Part shown: positions 44,248-55,638 of the stretch, piece by piece
Layout: each line of letters begins with the position of its first letter
Position numbering within the stretch: position 1 is the stretch's first letter
Translations under genes and position numbers: made by a program
The notes under the pieces: model-generated
The model's database searches: none
What the model saw: only the letters and a program-made list of their open reading frames with translations
Told to the model about the DNA's origin: nothing
DNA from: Nelumbo lutea
Lineage: Eukaryota; Streptophyta; Magnoliopsida; Proteales; Nelumbonaceae
DNA: 64,000 nt
NCBI GenBank assembly: GCA_022828595.1
Contig: JAKGHH010000001.1
Span: forward strand, 208,940,348-209,004,347
Direction of reading: 5' to 3'

Positions 44248-44720
44248 GGAAGGGAAGGCGCAGCCCGACAACAAGCTGCTCCCAGAATATCACGATCTCA
44301 TCCAGACCGTGCTCCCAAGGAAAGTCACCCGAGGGTACAAAGTAAGTATACTCCCCGGGCAGGTTGTACTGGACAATAAGGGACCAAAGCCTTTCTGACG
44401 TCATAGTGGAAGGTCCGAACTTATCTGGCACCCAACCTCGGCGGGAGGTGGATGCCAAACTACTCGAGGCGACTCGGCATACGGGCTCGAACTCGAGCTC
44501 TTCCTCGAGCTCTACCTCGGGCCCTGCCTCGGACTCACTAAGGCTGTCGGGGGCAGCAGCTCGGTTCGTAGAACCAGCATTGGACCCCTAGGAGACAACC
44601 TAAACTACCCGAGCTAGACATCAAAACAAAAAAGGCTGAGGACTCACCAAGAAAAGCTACCAGACTACGAACAAGTGACGCGAGCTCAAGGAACAAATGC
44701 TGAAGGATGACAGAGGAAAG
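44180..44720 (-). pseudogene. Antisense ORF remnant between gypsy integrase and 3' LTR
   Basis: Open from 44458 to 44180 and readable further upstream in the same sense (acidic Glu/Ser stretch at about 44590-44470). The conserved-looking core is SERLWSLIVQYNLPGEYTYFVPSGDFPWEHG...FWEQLVVGLRLPFHPLI. I recognise this as the kind of extra antisense ORF carried by plant Tat-lineage gypsy elements at this position, such as Grande-type elements. Function in the family is not established. N-terminal frame is interrupted. Confidence 0.65.
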
Positions 44721-45071
44721 TGACAAGGGCCCCCTCACTATTTATAGCCACTATACCCGTATGTCAACGACCAAGATTGAAACCATCCAACGGCTCCCTG
44801 CGAAATCAGCTGTTCACTCCTCGAGGAAGAGACACTTTGGCACACGTTGTTTACGTTCAAAAATTTGAAATCGTTTACGCGCGTGAGCTACACGCAGACC
44901 GGGACTGACCCCTAGTCAAACCAAGCCAACCCCGGTTGAGCTAGGAACACAAGCAGGTCAGACCAGAGAAGTCTCAGACCGAGGCCAAAGTATCCCGAGG
45001 CAAATCCACCTATCATCCCGTGAACTCCCCACGTCGTGTCAAGACCCCAAGCATGGAGAGTGGGTGGCAAT

Positions 45072-45955
45072 TGATGGAGGAAGATTTGACCCGACCCCTT
45101 GGCCATACGACATGTGGAAGCAATCGAGAGTGACCTGGTAGAAACGCCACTCGGCACGACAGCGGGCCCCACAACCCGAGTTCCGAGCAAAAAGTTAGCT
45201 CCCCCAAAGGGGAACCTACAATCCGAGCTCCGAGCTGAAGAGTTCCGATCTCCCCAAGGAGGAACCCGAGCTCTCCCTTCAAGGTCCTGAGCCTTACAAA
45301 AAGCACAAAAGGCAAAGACCCGAACTGCCCACCCAAGGGCAGCTCGTGCCATACTTCTGTCCGAACTCAAGATTTCACCTCGCACACCACTTCGGCCCCA
45401 AGTTGCTTGACTGAATCGTACCTGACGCCCAGGAAGCCCGTACACGGAGGCGGCACACCTGACTGATTAGGGGCCCGACACATGATAGCCGCCCCCAACG
45501 GCCACCTGCCACCGCCATCTCAGACGTGGCAGTGACGGCCCTAACAAGGAACAGTGGAGGTTATGACACCCGAACTGGCAACTGGCAACTGGTAGTGGAG
45601 GTTATGACACCCGAAATGACCCTCGATCTGGCAGAGGAAGTGACTCGATCTGTTAGAGGAAGTGACCGATCTGGCAGAGGTAATGATACCCGAATTGACA
45701 GGGGTTCGGAAGTAAGTATACAAGGTGACTATAAAGGCTCCCATCTCATAGGGAAGAAGGTATGTGATATTTTGTGCATTCTAGTCTTGGAATCCATTGT
45801 CTCTTGCCTTCTCAAGAGCACTAACTTGAGATTCAGAATGTTCCATCCGGATTCCTCCCCAAAAGTCTCCAATTCCTTCCTTGTTTCAGGCAACTTCAAC
45901 TTTGTCGGAGGCGAGATAACCGGCGACTAAGACTTGACCAAATCGCGCATCATCA
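45072..45955 (+). repeat. 3' LTR of the gypsy element (884 bp)
   Basis: Aligns with the 5' LTR throughout but is about 80 bp longer, mainly because of nested short duplications at about 45565-45680 (CTGGCAACTGGCAACTGGTAG, repeated GTGGAGGTTATGACACCCGAA, and repeated GAGGAAGTGA). Ends CATCATCA, then TTAAC. The preceding polypurine stretch (AGAGTGGGTGG, 45056-45066) is weak. Confidence 0.92.
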
Positions 45956-46115
45956 TTAACCAACCTAAACCCAAATCGAAATCTAACCCGAAATCTCAAA
46001 TATATCACATCTCAAAATTTTAGAATGAATTCATTGACCAACCTAAACCCAAATCGAAACCTAACCCGAAATCTCGAATGTATCAAATCTCAGTACATAC
46101 TAAATTTCGGTTACG
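45956..46115. repeat. 78-bp tandem duplication at the gypsy insertion site
   Basis: TTAACCAACCTAAACCCAAATCGAAA starts at 45956 and TTGACCAACCTAAACCCAAATCGAAA at 46034. ATTCA precedes the second copy and the original target on the left of the gypsy element as well. The gypsy element therefore inserted into the first copy of an existing duplication. Confidence 0.85.
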
Positions 46116-47282
46116 AAGATGAATCTCAAGAACTCAAGCCTTTGGCCAAATCTTAAGAATGGGCCTGGTTGACCATAAACCTGCCCCGACCCGCCCGACT
46201 TGCGGCCCTAGATGATACAAGTATACACATCCATGCCTTCGGGGCAGGCTATTTAGGGACTTTTCAGTATACACAACCAGCTGCGTGTTCTCACACGCAT
46301 AGAGAAAACAACCAGACTGTTCGTAGTGGACAAGAGTCACAAGACCGCAAGGTCCACGACTCAAATGAACACAAATACAACAGCGTTCTCGTGAAATTAC
46401 CATAACAACCCTCCTGCAAATCGCACTCGGCCGTGTCAGCGGTTATTGTTCTTGAACCGTTTTCGTAGGTCATTCCCGAGGAATCGGAGAGGGAATACAG
46501 TCGTGGACTCGTGGTTGGTCTAGTGGGTCCCATTCACCTACCCTACCCTCCTTTCTCTCTCTCCATTGTTGTTGGGGTCGGGGAAACGAAAACCAGATTT
46601 TGAATCTTCGATTCTCTTGGTGGGTCCCGCCCATACCTAAGTAGTAAGTACGCAGGGGGCACCGAGTGCACGATTCCATGCTAACTAATATCCGTTTCAC
46701 CAACTCCAAGGAAACGTCACTCACTCGCTCCTGTAACCTACTCCAAGAATCTTGCCACGTGGATTGCTGACATGGCAACAACTTTAGACCTTCCTTATCT
46801 TTCAATTTAAGAGAGAATCAGAGCAGAGGAAGACAAAAAGATACGGATGACTCTCTACTTGGTCAGTCAAGATATGCTACGTCACCCTGATAATGGGACC
46901 CACGGATACTATGGTGATTGGCTTGGGTCTAGTACTAGTATTAAGAGTAGAAGAGTATAGCTGTAGCTGTAGACAATTCAAACTAACTACAGAGACTCCT
47001 CCTAATGGGCTAGAACCAGGTTGACCCATTCGTTTGCAACCTGAACTTGCCACGTGGAAAATGATTCTATTGTTAGAAATTCAACAATTTTCCCACACTT
47101 TCAAATCGTTGGTTGGTGAAGGATTAGGACAATAGGACCGCGACCCGAAAGGCGAGGAGCCGTGGAATGGCGCTCTGTTCGCATATATATTCGTTTCGCG
47201 GATTCCGGAGCATTCGCGACCTGCTTCTCCATTACCGCATTTCATCGGTGTTGGTGCTGCTACTGCTTTTGGAGAGAGAAAG
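46116..47282 (+). promoter_or_regulatory. MTHFR upstream region and 5' UTR
   Basis: About 1.2 kb of non-repetitive DNA between the gypsy element and the MTHFR start. Two G-box cores CACGTG lie at 46756-46761 and 47051-47056, each in a TTGCCACGTGGA context. A TATATATT motif at 47184-47191 lies about 92 bp before the ATG. G-boxes bind bZIP and bHLH factors in plants; regulation of this gene by them is inference. No ORF here is credible. Confidence 0.6.
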
Positions 47283-50200
47283 ATGAAGGTGATAGAGAAG
47301 ATCCGGACGGGGACGGAGGAAGGTCGGGCGGTGTTCTCGTTCGAGTTCTTCCCGCCCAAGACAGAGGATGGGGTCGACAACCTGTTCGAGCGGATGGATA
47401 GAATGGTCGCTCACAACCCTGCCTTCTGCGACATTACTTGGGGTGCCGGGGGGTCAACCGCCGACCTCACCCTCGAGATCGCCAACAAGATGCAGAACAT
47501 GGTGTGCGTCGAGACCATGATGCATCTCACCTGCACTAACATGCCCGTCGAGAAGATCAACCACGCTCTCGACACTATCAAGGCTAACGGGATTCAGAAC
47601 GTTCTTGCTCTCCGTGGCGATCCTCCGCATGGACAGTCGAGGTTTATTCAGATTGAGGGTGGTTTCGCTTGTGCATTTGACCTGGTAATTCATTCAATTG
47701 CCTGAGTTGTTAGCATTAATGCATCTTTGGAATGTGTTGGATGATAGATAGTTCGGAGTTCATTTAATTGTTCGTTATTGTGCAGGTTAATCACATTCGA
47801 GAAAATTACGGAAATTACTTTGGGATAACGGTTGCTGGTTACCCGGGTCTGTTGAGCTTTGAATTCATTGTCAAAATCTGATGCTTTTTTTTTTTCGGTC
47901 ACAGAATATGAACTTGGCCTTTTGTTTTGTGAAAATTGTTCAGAGGGACATCCTGATGTCATATCAGAGAACGGTACGGTCGGTTTGGAAGCATACCTGA
48001 ATGAACTTGCTTATTTGAAAAGCAAGGTAGGCTTAAATTTCTCTACCACCACCACCATCATGAATTTGACGTCCAAGGCTTTTTCTCAGATTTACTTTGA
48101 TTTTTCTTCCATTATTACGAAAAGCATTTCGGTGGCTGCGTGGAGATTCTACTATAAGATCTAAACTAATTCAGTTCCTAAAGATTTCTAACGTAGTAAA
48201 TTTTTAAGCATGGACCACGAACACAGAATTAAGGTGTGTAACCTTAGTTCTTTCCGATGTGCTCGAATTTAAGCTAATCATTCCATATATAGTTTGTTTC
48301 ATGTTTACTTAACTACAGTATGGGAGTGCTGTCGGGTGTCTTCTTAGATCTTATATGGATAAGGAAAAACCTCCATTTAAAGGAGTACTCTTAAGTCTTA
48401 TCCAATATAAAGAGGGAAATGCATAAAAACTGTGTTTTCCAAGACATTAGACACCTCCATAATCTGTATAAGCCAATATGTGTGTAGTTCTCATCTTGGA
48501 TTCATATTCTGTGCAGAGCTGTTCCGCTTCATAGACCAACTACAACTTTACCCTGTTTCTTTTACTATACTTCCACATGATTTATTCGTCATAGGATTTA
48601 TACCAAGTGGTTTATTCTCCAAAATTAATTCTTAAACTCTAACTTGCTTGTAGTGGAAATTCATGATTCCAGGAAAACATTCTGAGTAGTGTCTAAGATA
48701 ATTCATTAGTTAAAATGGTGTTTCAAAGGTCAAAACCTTTTGTTTTGATTTGATAGACATTTCCTTTTGTTATCCACATGTGCAAAATAAGATACTCTTC
48801 TAAACTGCATGCAGCATAAAGGGCCATGTTTGTAGGCCAGCGAGGAATTGCATTTACTGCCTCCATAATTGTTTGTTGATTTCTTATTATATTTTGTGGT
48901 TATTACCTTCTACTATTTCATTTCCTATCGAGATCTCTAATCCAATAAATATGTTGCATTCTTATTTCTTAAATCAATATTTAAACAAAAATTAAGAAAG
49001 AGGGAGTCCACTTCAAGTGGGAAAGTTCTCCTAAGATTGCCTCTTCAAGGGGGCAAAATTCTCCTTTAGAGCAACTACCCATAAATCTAACTTTGTTCCA
49101 CTTAAATCGTCCATTAGACGATAATATATAAAACCCAAAACATAACCAACTAAAACTGCTAACCTAAAACATACACATGTAAGAGACCCACTGACCCACT
49201 AAGGTATAACTACTCAACAACTAAAGAGAAGTTAAAGAAAGACACATATGAAATTCAAATTTCATTTCCCTTAAATTGTCCCTTACAAGATAGTATATAG
49301 AGTCCAAAATATAACCATCTAAAACTGCTATCCTAAAACATGCGCATATAAGAGACCCACTAACACACTAACTTATAACTACTCCACAACTAAAAAGAAG
49401 TCAGAGAAAGATACAAACCAAAATTTTTGACAGCTTGCAGTTTTTGCTTTCCACTGCACATTTTGTTTGCCTGTATACTAATGACAGTTCCTCTTTCATA
49501 GGTTGATGCTGGAGCAGATCTGATTATCACTCAACTATTCTATGATACTGATATTTTTCTGAAGTTTGTAAGTGATTGCCGCCAAACTGGAATAACTTGC
49601 CCCATTGTTCCAGGCATTATGCCAATCAATAACTACAAGGGCTTCTTGCGCATGACTGGATTTTGCAAAACAAAGGTATGCTATCTTCCTTGCATCAAAT
49701 ACTTGTAGGCAGGATCTAGGAAGAGGTTCAACATTGCAATAAGAAATAACCATGAAAGAGTATATGTGTCCTGCATTTGACTATTGTGCTTACATACACA
49801 CATATCGTCATGATTATTAAACAAATTTTTGATACCCTATTTTATCATTTTAATAATTTTCTTCAGTCATTGATTTTTGAAACTTGAACTGTTTCTATTT
49901 CCATATAGTGACCAATATTCTGCTGATGCTTTATGGGAATATCTTATTTTTTAAGTTATTCTAAGGCTCTAAGCATGAAGAAAATTGCAAGTAGAAGATG
50001 TTAGGCCAAGTTGTGGATGATTCAACCAAGGAGAAATCTATTGGCATGGTGACATTTAAGTTTCCATATAATTTTCATTTCCAGTGGTGTGTGTGTCCCT
50101 ATTCCAGGATGCAGTTTGGTCCCTAATAAATGGGAGTATGTGGAAACCTAAAGACCATTGTGCAAACTTTTAAAATATCTTTTATTCGTTTTTCTGAGAA

Positions 50201-53200
50201 GGAAGAAAATTGCAAGTAGAAGGTACTACACCAAGTTGTGGATGATACAACCAAGGAGAAATCTATTGGCATGATGACAATCAAGTTTCCATACTTTTCA
50301 TTTCCAGTTGTGTGTGTCTCCCTTTTCCAGGGTGCAGTTTGGTCCCCAAGAAATGAGAGTATATGGAAACTTAAGGACCATTGGGCAGACTTTCCAAAAC
50401 TTCACAAACTTGGGAACCATTTGGGGGCACCACAAGGAAAAGATTTGGCGATCAACGGAAAGGGAAAAGACATCAGAAATCATGATTTATCAAACAGTAC
50501 ATGCACATACATAGTGACATATCTTAGAGTTAGACTTACACTATACAAGTTGATAATGGTTGTAGTATTATCTGACATTATTTATATTATAGAGTACATT
50601 TTAAGGTTTATCAGACTCTGGCTGGTAGGATAACACATATAAATGGATATTTCAGGTTACATGATGCAGTTGGAGTCACATTTATGTTTCAAACTTGTCC
50701 TTAATGTTAAACGTAATTAATCTCCAATGTTCTAAATTCTAATAGGCGCATCACATCATGTGCCAGTAGTTCTACATCATGTAGCAGTTGTTCTATGATA
50801 TGGTCCTAGATAAGGCACAATGGAGGCAAATGGATTTGCATATTGCAGTTCGGATTTGAGATAAACAGATGATGTTGATACCTCTTAAGCGCTTATGATA
50901 TATAATTATATATAAGTTTCATAATTTGCTTAGGATGATTACCTCAAAATTTCTTAGGATGATTGTGGTGATACATTTTATATAATTTTCATGTGGTAAA
51001 CCAAATTTACTACACTTCTGACCAACTTATATAAAGATATGTGGAAGTTTTAAATCATGGCTATGAGCCAGAGATATGTCATAACCTTACCAACTTGAGG
51101 GGTATATTTTTTGTATGTCTGTTGGGTCTGTTTGAAGTCATTGCAGAACTTCATATTTCTTTTTGGTGGGCCTTGTATTCACATCATCTTTTTTACACAT
51201 CAGTACAATGCTTCACTGTTAACCAAAGAACAGTATATTTCGTGCAGTAGATGTTATTTTCAATTAGTGGTTCTTTCAGGTGATGTTTTCAAATTAAGAT
51301 GCATTATTTATTTTTAATTTGACTTTGCAGATACCTTCCGAAATTACTGCTGCCTTGGAACCTATCAAGGACAATGATGAGGCTGTTAGGTCCTATGGAG
51401 TCCACCTTGGAACTGAAATGTGCAAGAAGATTATAGCTAATGGGATTAATACATTGCACCTTTACACACTGAACATGGAGAAATCAGCATTAGCCATATT
51501 AAGGGTTATCCCCTATATCTGATTATAGCCTGGGCACATGTTAAAGTTTTCATGTCATATTTATCTATGGACCTTACTATGAATTTTATTGGCAGAACCT
51601 AGGGTTGATTGATGATAACAGAATTTCAAGATCCTTGCCTTGGAGACGCCCTACAAATATATATCGTATTAAAGAAGATGTTCGCCCAATTTTCTGGTAT
51701 TTGCAATACTCAAAAATCTGAAACCCCAGTGAAATATATACAACTGGTTTGAATCCAAAGTGTTTGAGTAATTAAACTATAAAGAATACCTGTTGTTCTT
51801 GCCTAAAAAAAGTGTACCTGATGTTCTCTTGGGGATGATGACAGGGCTAATCGTCCAAAAAGCTATATATCTAGGACTATTGGTTGGGAACAGTACCCAA
51901 GTGGGCGATGGGGTGATTCTCATAATGCATCATATGGAGCACTGACTGACTACCAGGTAGATGAGATTTGCCATATTTTCTCCTTTCTCTCTATTATCAT
52001 GCTTCACTGAAGTTCCAGTTAATACATTTCCTATTCTTTAATTAGACATGGACCATTGGATGGAAATGCTAACCTGGTGATTTGTTTATCTTATCAGTAT
52101 ATAACTCAATTTTTTTTTAAAACTTCTGTGACAGTTTATGCGACCACGCTCACGTGATAAGAAACTTCAAGAGGAATGGGTTGTCCCATTGAAATCCATT
52201 GAAGATATTAATGAGGTGCAGTTCTCATCTTCCAACTTCTTGGTTTTTCTCTTTAAACTTCACTTATTTATATGCATAACTTCACCTAACATGAAGATTT
52301 TATTTGCATTGTGACATTAGAGGTTCATGAAATTCTGCCTGGGGAAACTAAGAAGCAGTCCATGGTCCGACCTAGATGGGACTCAGCCAGAGACAAAAGT
52401 CATAAATGAACAGTTGGGAAATATCAACTCGAAGGGATTCCTTACCATTAATAGCCAACCAGCAGTAAATGGCGAGAAGTCTGACTCTCCAGTTGTTGGT
52501 AAGTGAATATTATTTGTGAAAGATGTTCTTTTTCCTGAAATTATGTGTTCTTATGTGTGTTTTAAGACTTTACTCATATATTGCAGATTAATTTTTCATC
52601 TGTGTCATATTATTCTGGATTTGAGTCATACCTGTGGTCTAAGTTGGATGCTATTTATGTGAAGCACTCCACATATCAATTTAACAGTGCCTGCCAACTG
52701 GCGCAGTTGGTAAGGTCTCTGGTTGGTCGTAGCAGAGACCTGGGATCAAATCCTTCTGTCACTACATATATCTGTGGTCTTCTATTGACAAGGACATGAA
52801 GCTCAAATTCTAACATGGATAGATAAAGGGATAATAACTTAGAAACATGCATATGTTGATGCATACATGCCTAAGTACATGCATGACTATAAGATAGGCA
52901 GGGCATCTGGTTCACATTTCCAGGGACAGTACAGAAAAGAAGAATTGTAGCACTGGCACGGAAAGTAGAGGGAAATTGTTCTTTATACATAGCTACCAAT
53001 GTATATTCATTTCTAAGTTAAATGGATTCAACAATGTAGTAGCAATCATCTCTATGCACACCCTAGAAACAAATCAATAGAAGTGCATTACTAAATGCAG
53101 TTTAGTAATACACAAGTTCTTCAAAATGCAATTTACTGTCTTGTATATGTTGTGAGAAAATGTTATAATGTTGTCTGTGTCACTTGTTAACTTGTCTTAT

Positions 53201-54051
53201 TGAGAAATGTACTTGTTAACTTGTTTTATTGAGAAATGTTACCATATCTTTGAAAAGAAAACATTTTACAGTTTCCAGAAAAAAAAGCACTTCAATTGTT
53301 TTCTGTAGAAAGAAAACCAATAAGAAAGTTCTGTGAAACTAGAATTAATAAAATTTTGTAGTGGTCATTGAAAGAACTTTAGTATTCAAATTATTTTCTG
53401 AAAAATGATTACTGAATATCTGATTGGTTCTTTCTTTTGATGGATTATGTTCTGTTGTGCAAACTGCCAGGGAGTTTTTCCTGAGTTTCTTTTATGAGTT
53501 ATGTTGACAGGATGGGGTGGACCTGGTGGATACGTTTACCAGAAGGCCTATGTAGAGTTCTTTTGTCCTCGGAACAAGTTAGAAGCAATAATTGAGAAAT
53601 GCAAGAATTTCCCATCTATAACCTACATGGCTGTCAACAAAGAAGCACAATGGATGTCCAATATTGGCCAAGATTATGTGAATGCAGTAACATGGGGAGT
53701 TTTCCCAGCAAAGCAGATTGTCCAACCAACTGTTGTGGATCTGGAAAGCTTCATGGTCTGGAAGGATGAGGCCTTTGAGATCTGGAATAGGGGATGGGCA
53801 TGCTTGTTCCCTGAGAATGACCCATCAAGGACATTGCTAGAAAACGTACTGTTTCTTTTAACTTCCAATTTATTTATTTTTTTCAATAGGTGCACCAATT
53901 ATTCTTTATGCTTTACAAAGAGTCAGAATTGGTGGATATGGACTCACATGGCCTGGTCTCCTTTCAGGTGCAACGCAGTTACTTCTTGGTCAGCTTGGTG
54001 GATAATGATTATGTCCATGGAGACTTATTTGCTGTTTTCAAGGATTTTTAA
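47283..54051 (+). CDS. MTHFR: Methylenetetrahydrofolate reductase, complete, 11 exons
   Basis: Cytosolic flavoenzyme that reduces 5,10-methylene-THF to 5-methyl-THF, the methyl donor for methionine synthesis; the plant enzyme is NADH-dependent. Exons: 47283-47684, 47786-47846, 47944-48026, 49502-49675, 51331-51504, 51596-51696, 51845-51956, 52135-52215, 52321-52498, 53511-53845, 53968-54051. All introns are GT-AG and phases agree, giving 594 residues, the usual plant length. The catalytic TIM barrel (about 1-300) has [12 protein letters not shown] with the key Glu at 21, [29 protein letters not shown] and QLFYDTD. The C-terminal plant/eukaryote domain (about 340-594) has [14 protein letters not shown] and [11 protein letters not shown]. 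The protein ends [12 protein letters not shown]. No breaks. The start is the first ATG and agrees with the known MKV-type N-terminus. Confidence 0.97.
48990..49430. repeat. ~169-bp tandem duplication in MTHFR intron 3
   Basis: AAACTGCTA(A/T)CCTAAAACAT(A/G)C(A/G)CAT(G/A)TAAGAGACCCACT and ATAACTACTC(A/C)ACAACTAAA(G/A)AGAAGT occur twice, 169 bp apart, inside the 1,475-bp third intron. Copies are moderately diverged. No TIR or TSD seen. Confidence 0.85.
49977..50426. repeat. ~225-bp tandem duplication in MTHFR intron 4
   Basis: GAAAATTGCAAGTAGAAG begins at 49980 and 50205; the shared block goes on through CCAAGGAGAAATCTATTGGCAT and GGTGCAGTTTGGTCCC-like words. The second copy is open for 131 codons, but the frame is not shared with the first and no domain is seen. 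Confidence 0.85.
52691..52800 (+). mobile_element. tRNA-derived SINE fragment in MTHFR intron 9
   Basis: An A-box-like TGGCGCAGTTGG (52700-52711) and B-box-like GGGATCAAATCC (52742-52753) are spaced as in a tRNA gene. The TCTCTGGTTGG...AGCAGAGACC between them can form a stem. The cloverleaf is incomplete, so it is the 5' part of a SINE and not a tRNA gene. Confidence 0.65.
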
Positions 54052-54372
54052 GATCACCCATCTATTTCTATAATACCATTCTTCATTTCCACCTTCTTAT
54101 ATATTTTTTCCTTTTATTATTTATTAGTTTTTAGAATTTTGTAAGTGCACGCTATCATTTTTAATTCATACTTTATTTTGATCAATAGAGCAAGTTATCT
54201 CTTTGGTAAATGTTGGATTCCTCTTTTATTACCTTTGTTTTATTTTTTCATAATGAAAGAATGGTTGACTGCTTGTTTTAGTTGCTTCTCCATCACAAAC
54301 ATGGGGATATGTACTCGGGTCAAACTGAGTAGGTGCCTCAATTGGTATAAAGGATAAAAGCTTCAGAATTTT

Positions 54373-54808
54373 GGGAGAATGACGGTTCAGCCCAGGGTCA
54401 GAATTCATAGGTCCAAATTACAGTTGGGGTAGGTGCCAGTTCGGAATTGATGTCAATTCACGGGCAGGCATTGATGCATAGACTGTGGGTAATTGACCAT
54501 TTGAAATGTTGATTTGCAGTGGAAATCAAAATTTTGCAATGAACCTGTCCGTACTTCTCCACAGAGTTTCTACTGGAAAAGGTGTTTCCTGTTCTCGTCC
54601 CATGATAACTGTACTATGTTATTTATATTATATAGGGACGGACAGGCTCAATGCAGATTTTTTATTTCCATTGCAGAAGTGCAGAGCTATAAACATTCAA
54701 AATATTAAAAACCCTCCACTCTATACATCGGCCTGTAAATTGGCAATTTAGCATCAATTCCGAGTTGACACCCACCCCAAGCATAAAAATTCTGACCCTG
54801 ATTCTCCC
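54373..54808. repeat. Long foldback element just 3' of MTHFR
   Basis: The left arm runs GGGAGAAT...AGGGTCAGAATT, then TTGGGGTAGGTG, CGGAATTGATG, GCAGTGGAAATCAAAA and AACCTGTCCGT. The right arm read on the other strand gives the same words in the same order, with mismatches and indels, from 54808 back to about 54636. The central loop is about 70 bp (roughly 54565-54635). Transcription past the MTHFR stop could produce a hairpin of about 180 bp per arm. Confidence 0.8.
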
Positions 54809-55324
54809 TATTATATATTTCTTCTGTGTGTATTAATTGTTTTTTTCATCTATAGCTGCATGCATTCATTAATTTTAAGAAGATAGTATAGTACGAAGAA
54901 CAAAAGTACAAATTCAACAAGAGATAAAACCTCTTAACCCTCCGGTCCCTCCCTAAAGCAAAACCCCTCTCTTACAATTGTGCCCAGAAAAGAGTTTCTT
55001 GTCCCATCCTTGCTTGTCTAATCACTAATGTATCTGCAAAAGAATTAATGCTTACGCTTATACCAATTGAGGGTGATTCTCCTTCCACAATTAATTAACT
55101 AAAGGTTGTGTTTGGTTGCAATACAATTTTATTTGTACTAATACAAATGCATAGGAGTGCAAGTGTAAAAATTGCAAATTCTTATTTAATTTTATTTCAG
55201 ATTTTACTTTATTCTTCTTCATGTCTTAATGTACTTCATTCTTACTCAATCAAACAAAATAAGTTAAAATTTGAAAAAAATGGTCAATGTATGCATTAAT
55301 ACATCATTTATATTTAAAGCAAGG

Positions 55325-55638
55325 TTTTTAAAATCGGATTGGACAATGAGCTTTTTTGAGTTTGGTTCTCAGGTTGAACGGACCGATCAATTGGTTTGAA
55401 TGGATGACCCGCTTTAACAAAAAAACAAAAAAGTTTGAAAATTTTAAAAAACCAAAAGTAGCCAAAAACCATTCTTAGGTCAAACGGTTTGATGGTTCAA
55501 CCGCTTAGGTCAGTGGTTTGTTGACCAAATCAATAGTTTTTGGCCAAATAGCAGTTTTGGGGTAAAACATAACCACTCAGGTGACTGGTTCCTGGTTTTT
55601 TCTGGTCCAACCATCCAGTCCGGTCCGGTTTTGAAAAC
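55325..55638. repeat. Inverted-repeat element, GGTTTTTAAAATCGG family (~314 bp)
   Basis: The left end GGTTTTTAAAATCGGATTGGAC pairs with the right end GTCCGGTCCGGTTTTGAAAAC. Interior words such as GTCAAACGGTTTGATGG and TTTG(T/C)TGACCAAATCAA recur in a truncated relative at 57655-57870, which ends GTCTGATCTGGTTTTGAAAAC. Pieces at 57010-57195 and 58260-58350 may be further members. Confidence 0.7.

Larger units (their letters stand above)
37541..45955 (+). mobile_element. Complete Ty3/gypsy retrotransposon, probably Tat lineage, inactive
   Basis: 8,415 bp with LTRs of 805 and 884 bp that begin TGATGGAGG and end CATCATCA, and a 5-bp target duplication TTAAC at 37536-37540 and 45956-45960. Order is gag, protease, RT, RNase H, integrase, antisense ORF, LTR. 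GC content and codon use are much higher than in the flanks. Stops are frequent and mostly TAG or TGA at positions where CAG, CGA or TGG is expected. Lineage call rests on the protease motif DSGSSADILF, the CSFHRDQSHSTEHC block and an antisense ORF 3' of integrase. Confidence 0.93.

Noticed and set aside
45541..45930. ORFs within the gypsy LTRs (also 37952-38320)
   Set aside because: LTR sequence; the same frame in both LTRs reflects LTR identity and not a gene.
50238..50633. 131-codon frame in MTHFR intron 4
   Set aside because: Lies in one copy of a tandem duplication; the other copy does not keep the frame; no domain.
52691..52765. Possible tRNA gene
   Set aside because: Has A and B boxes but no complete cloverleaf or acceptor stem; better explained as a SINE.
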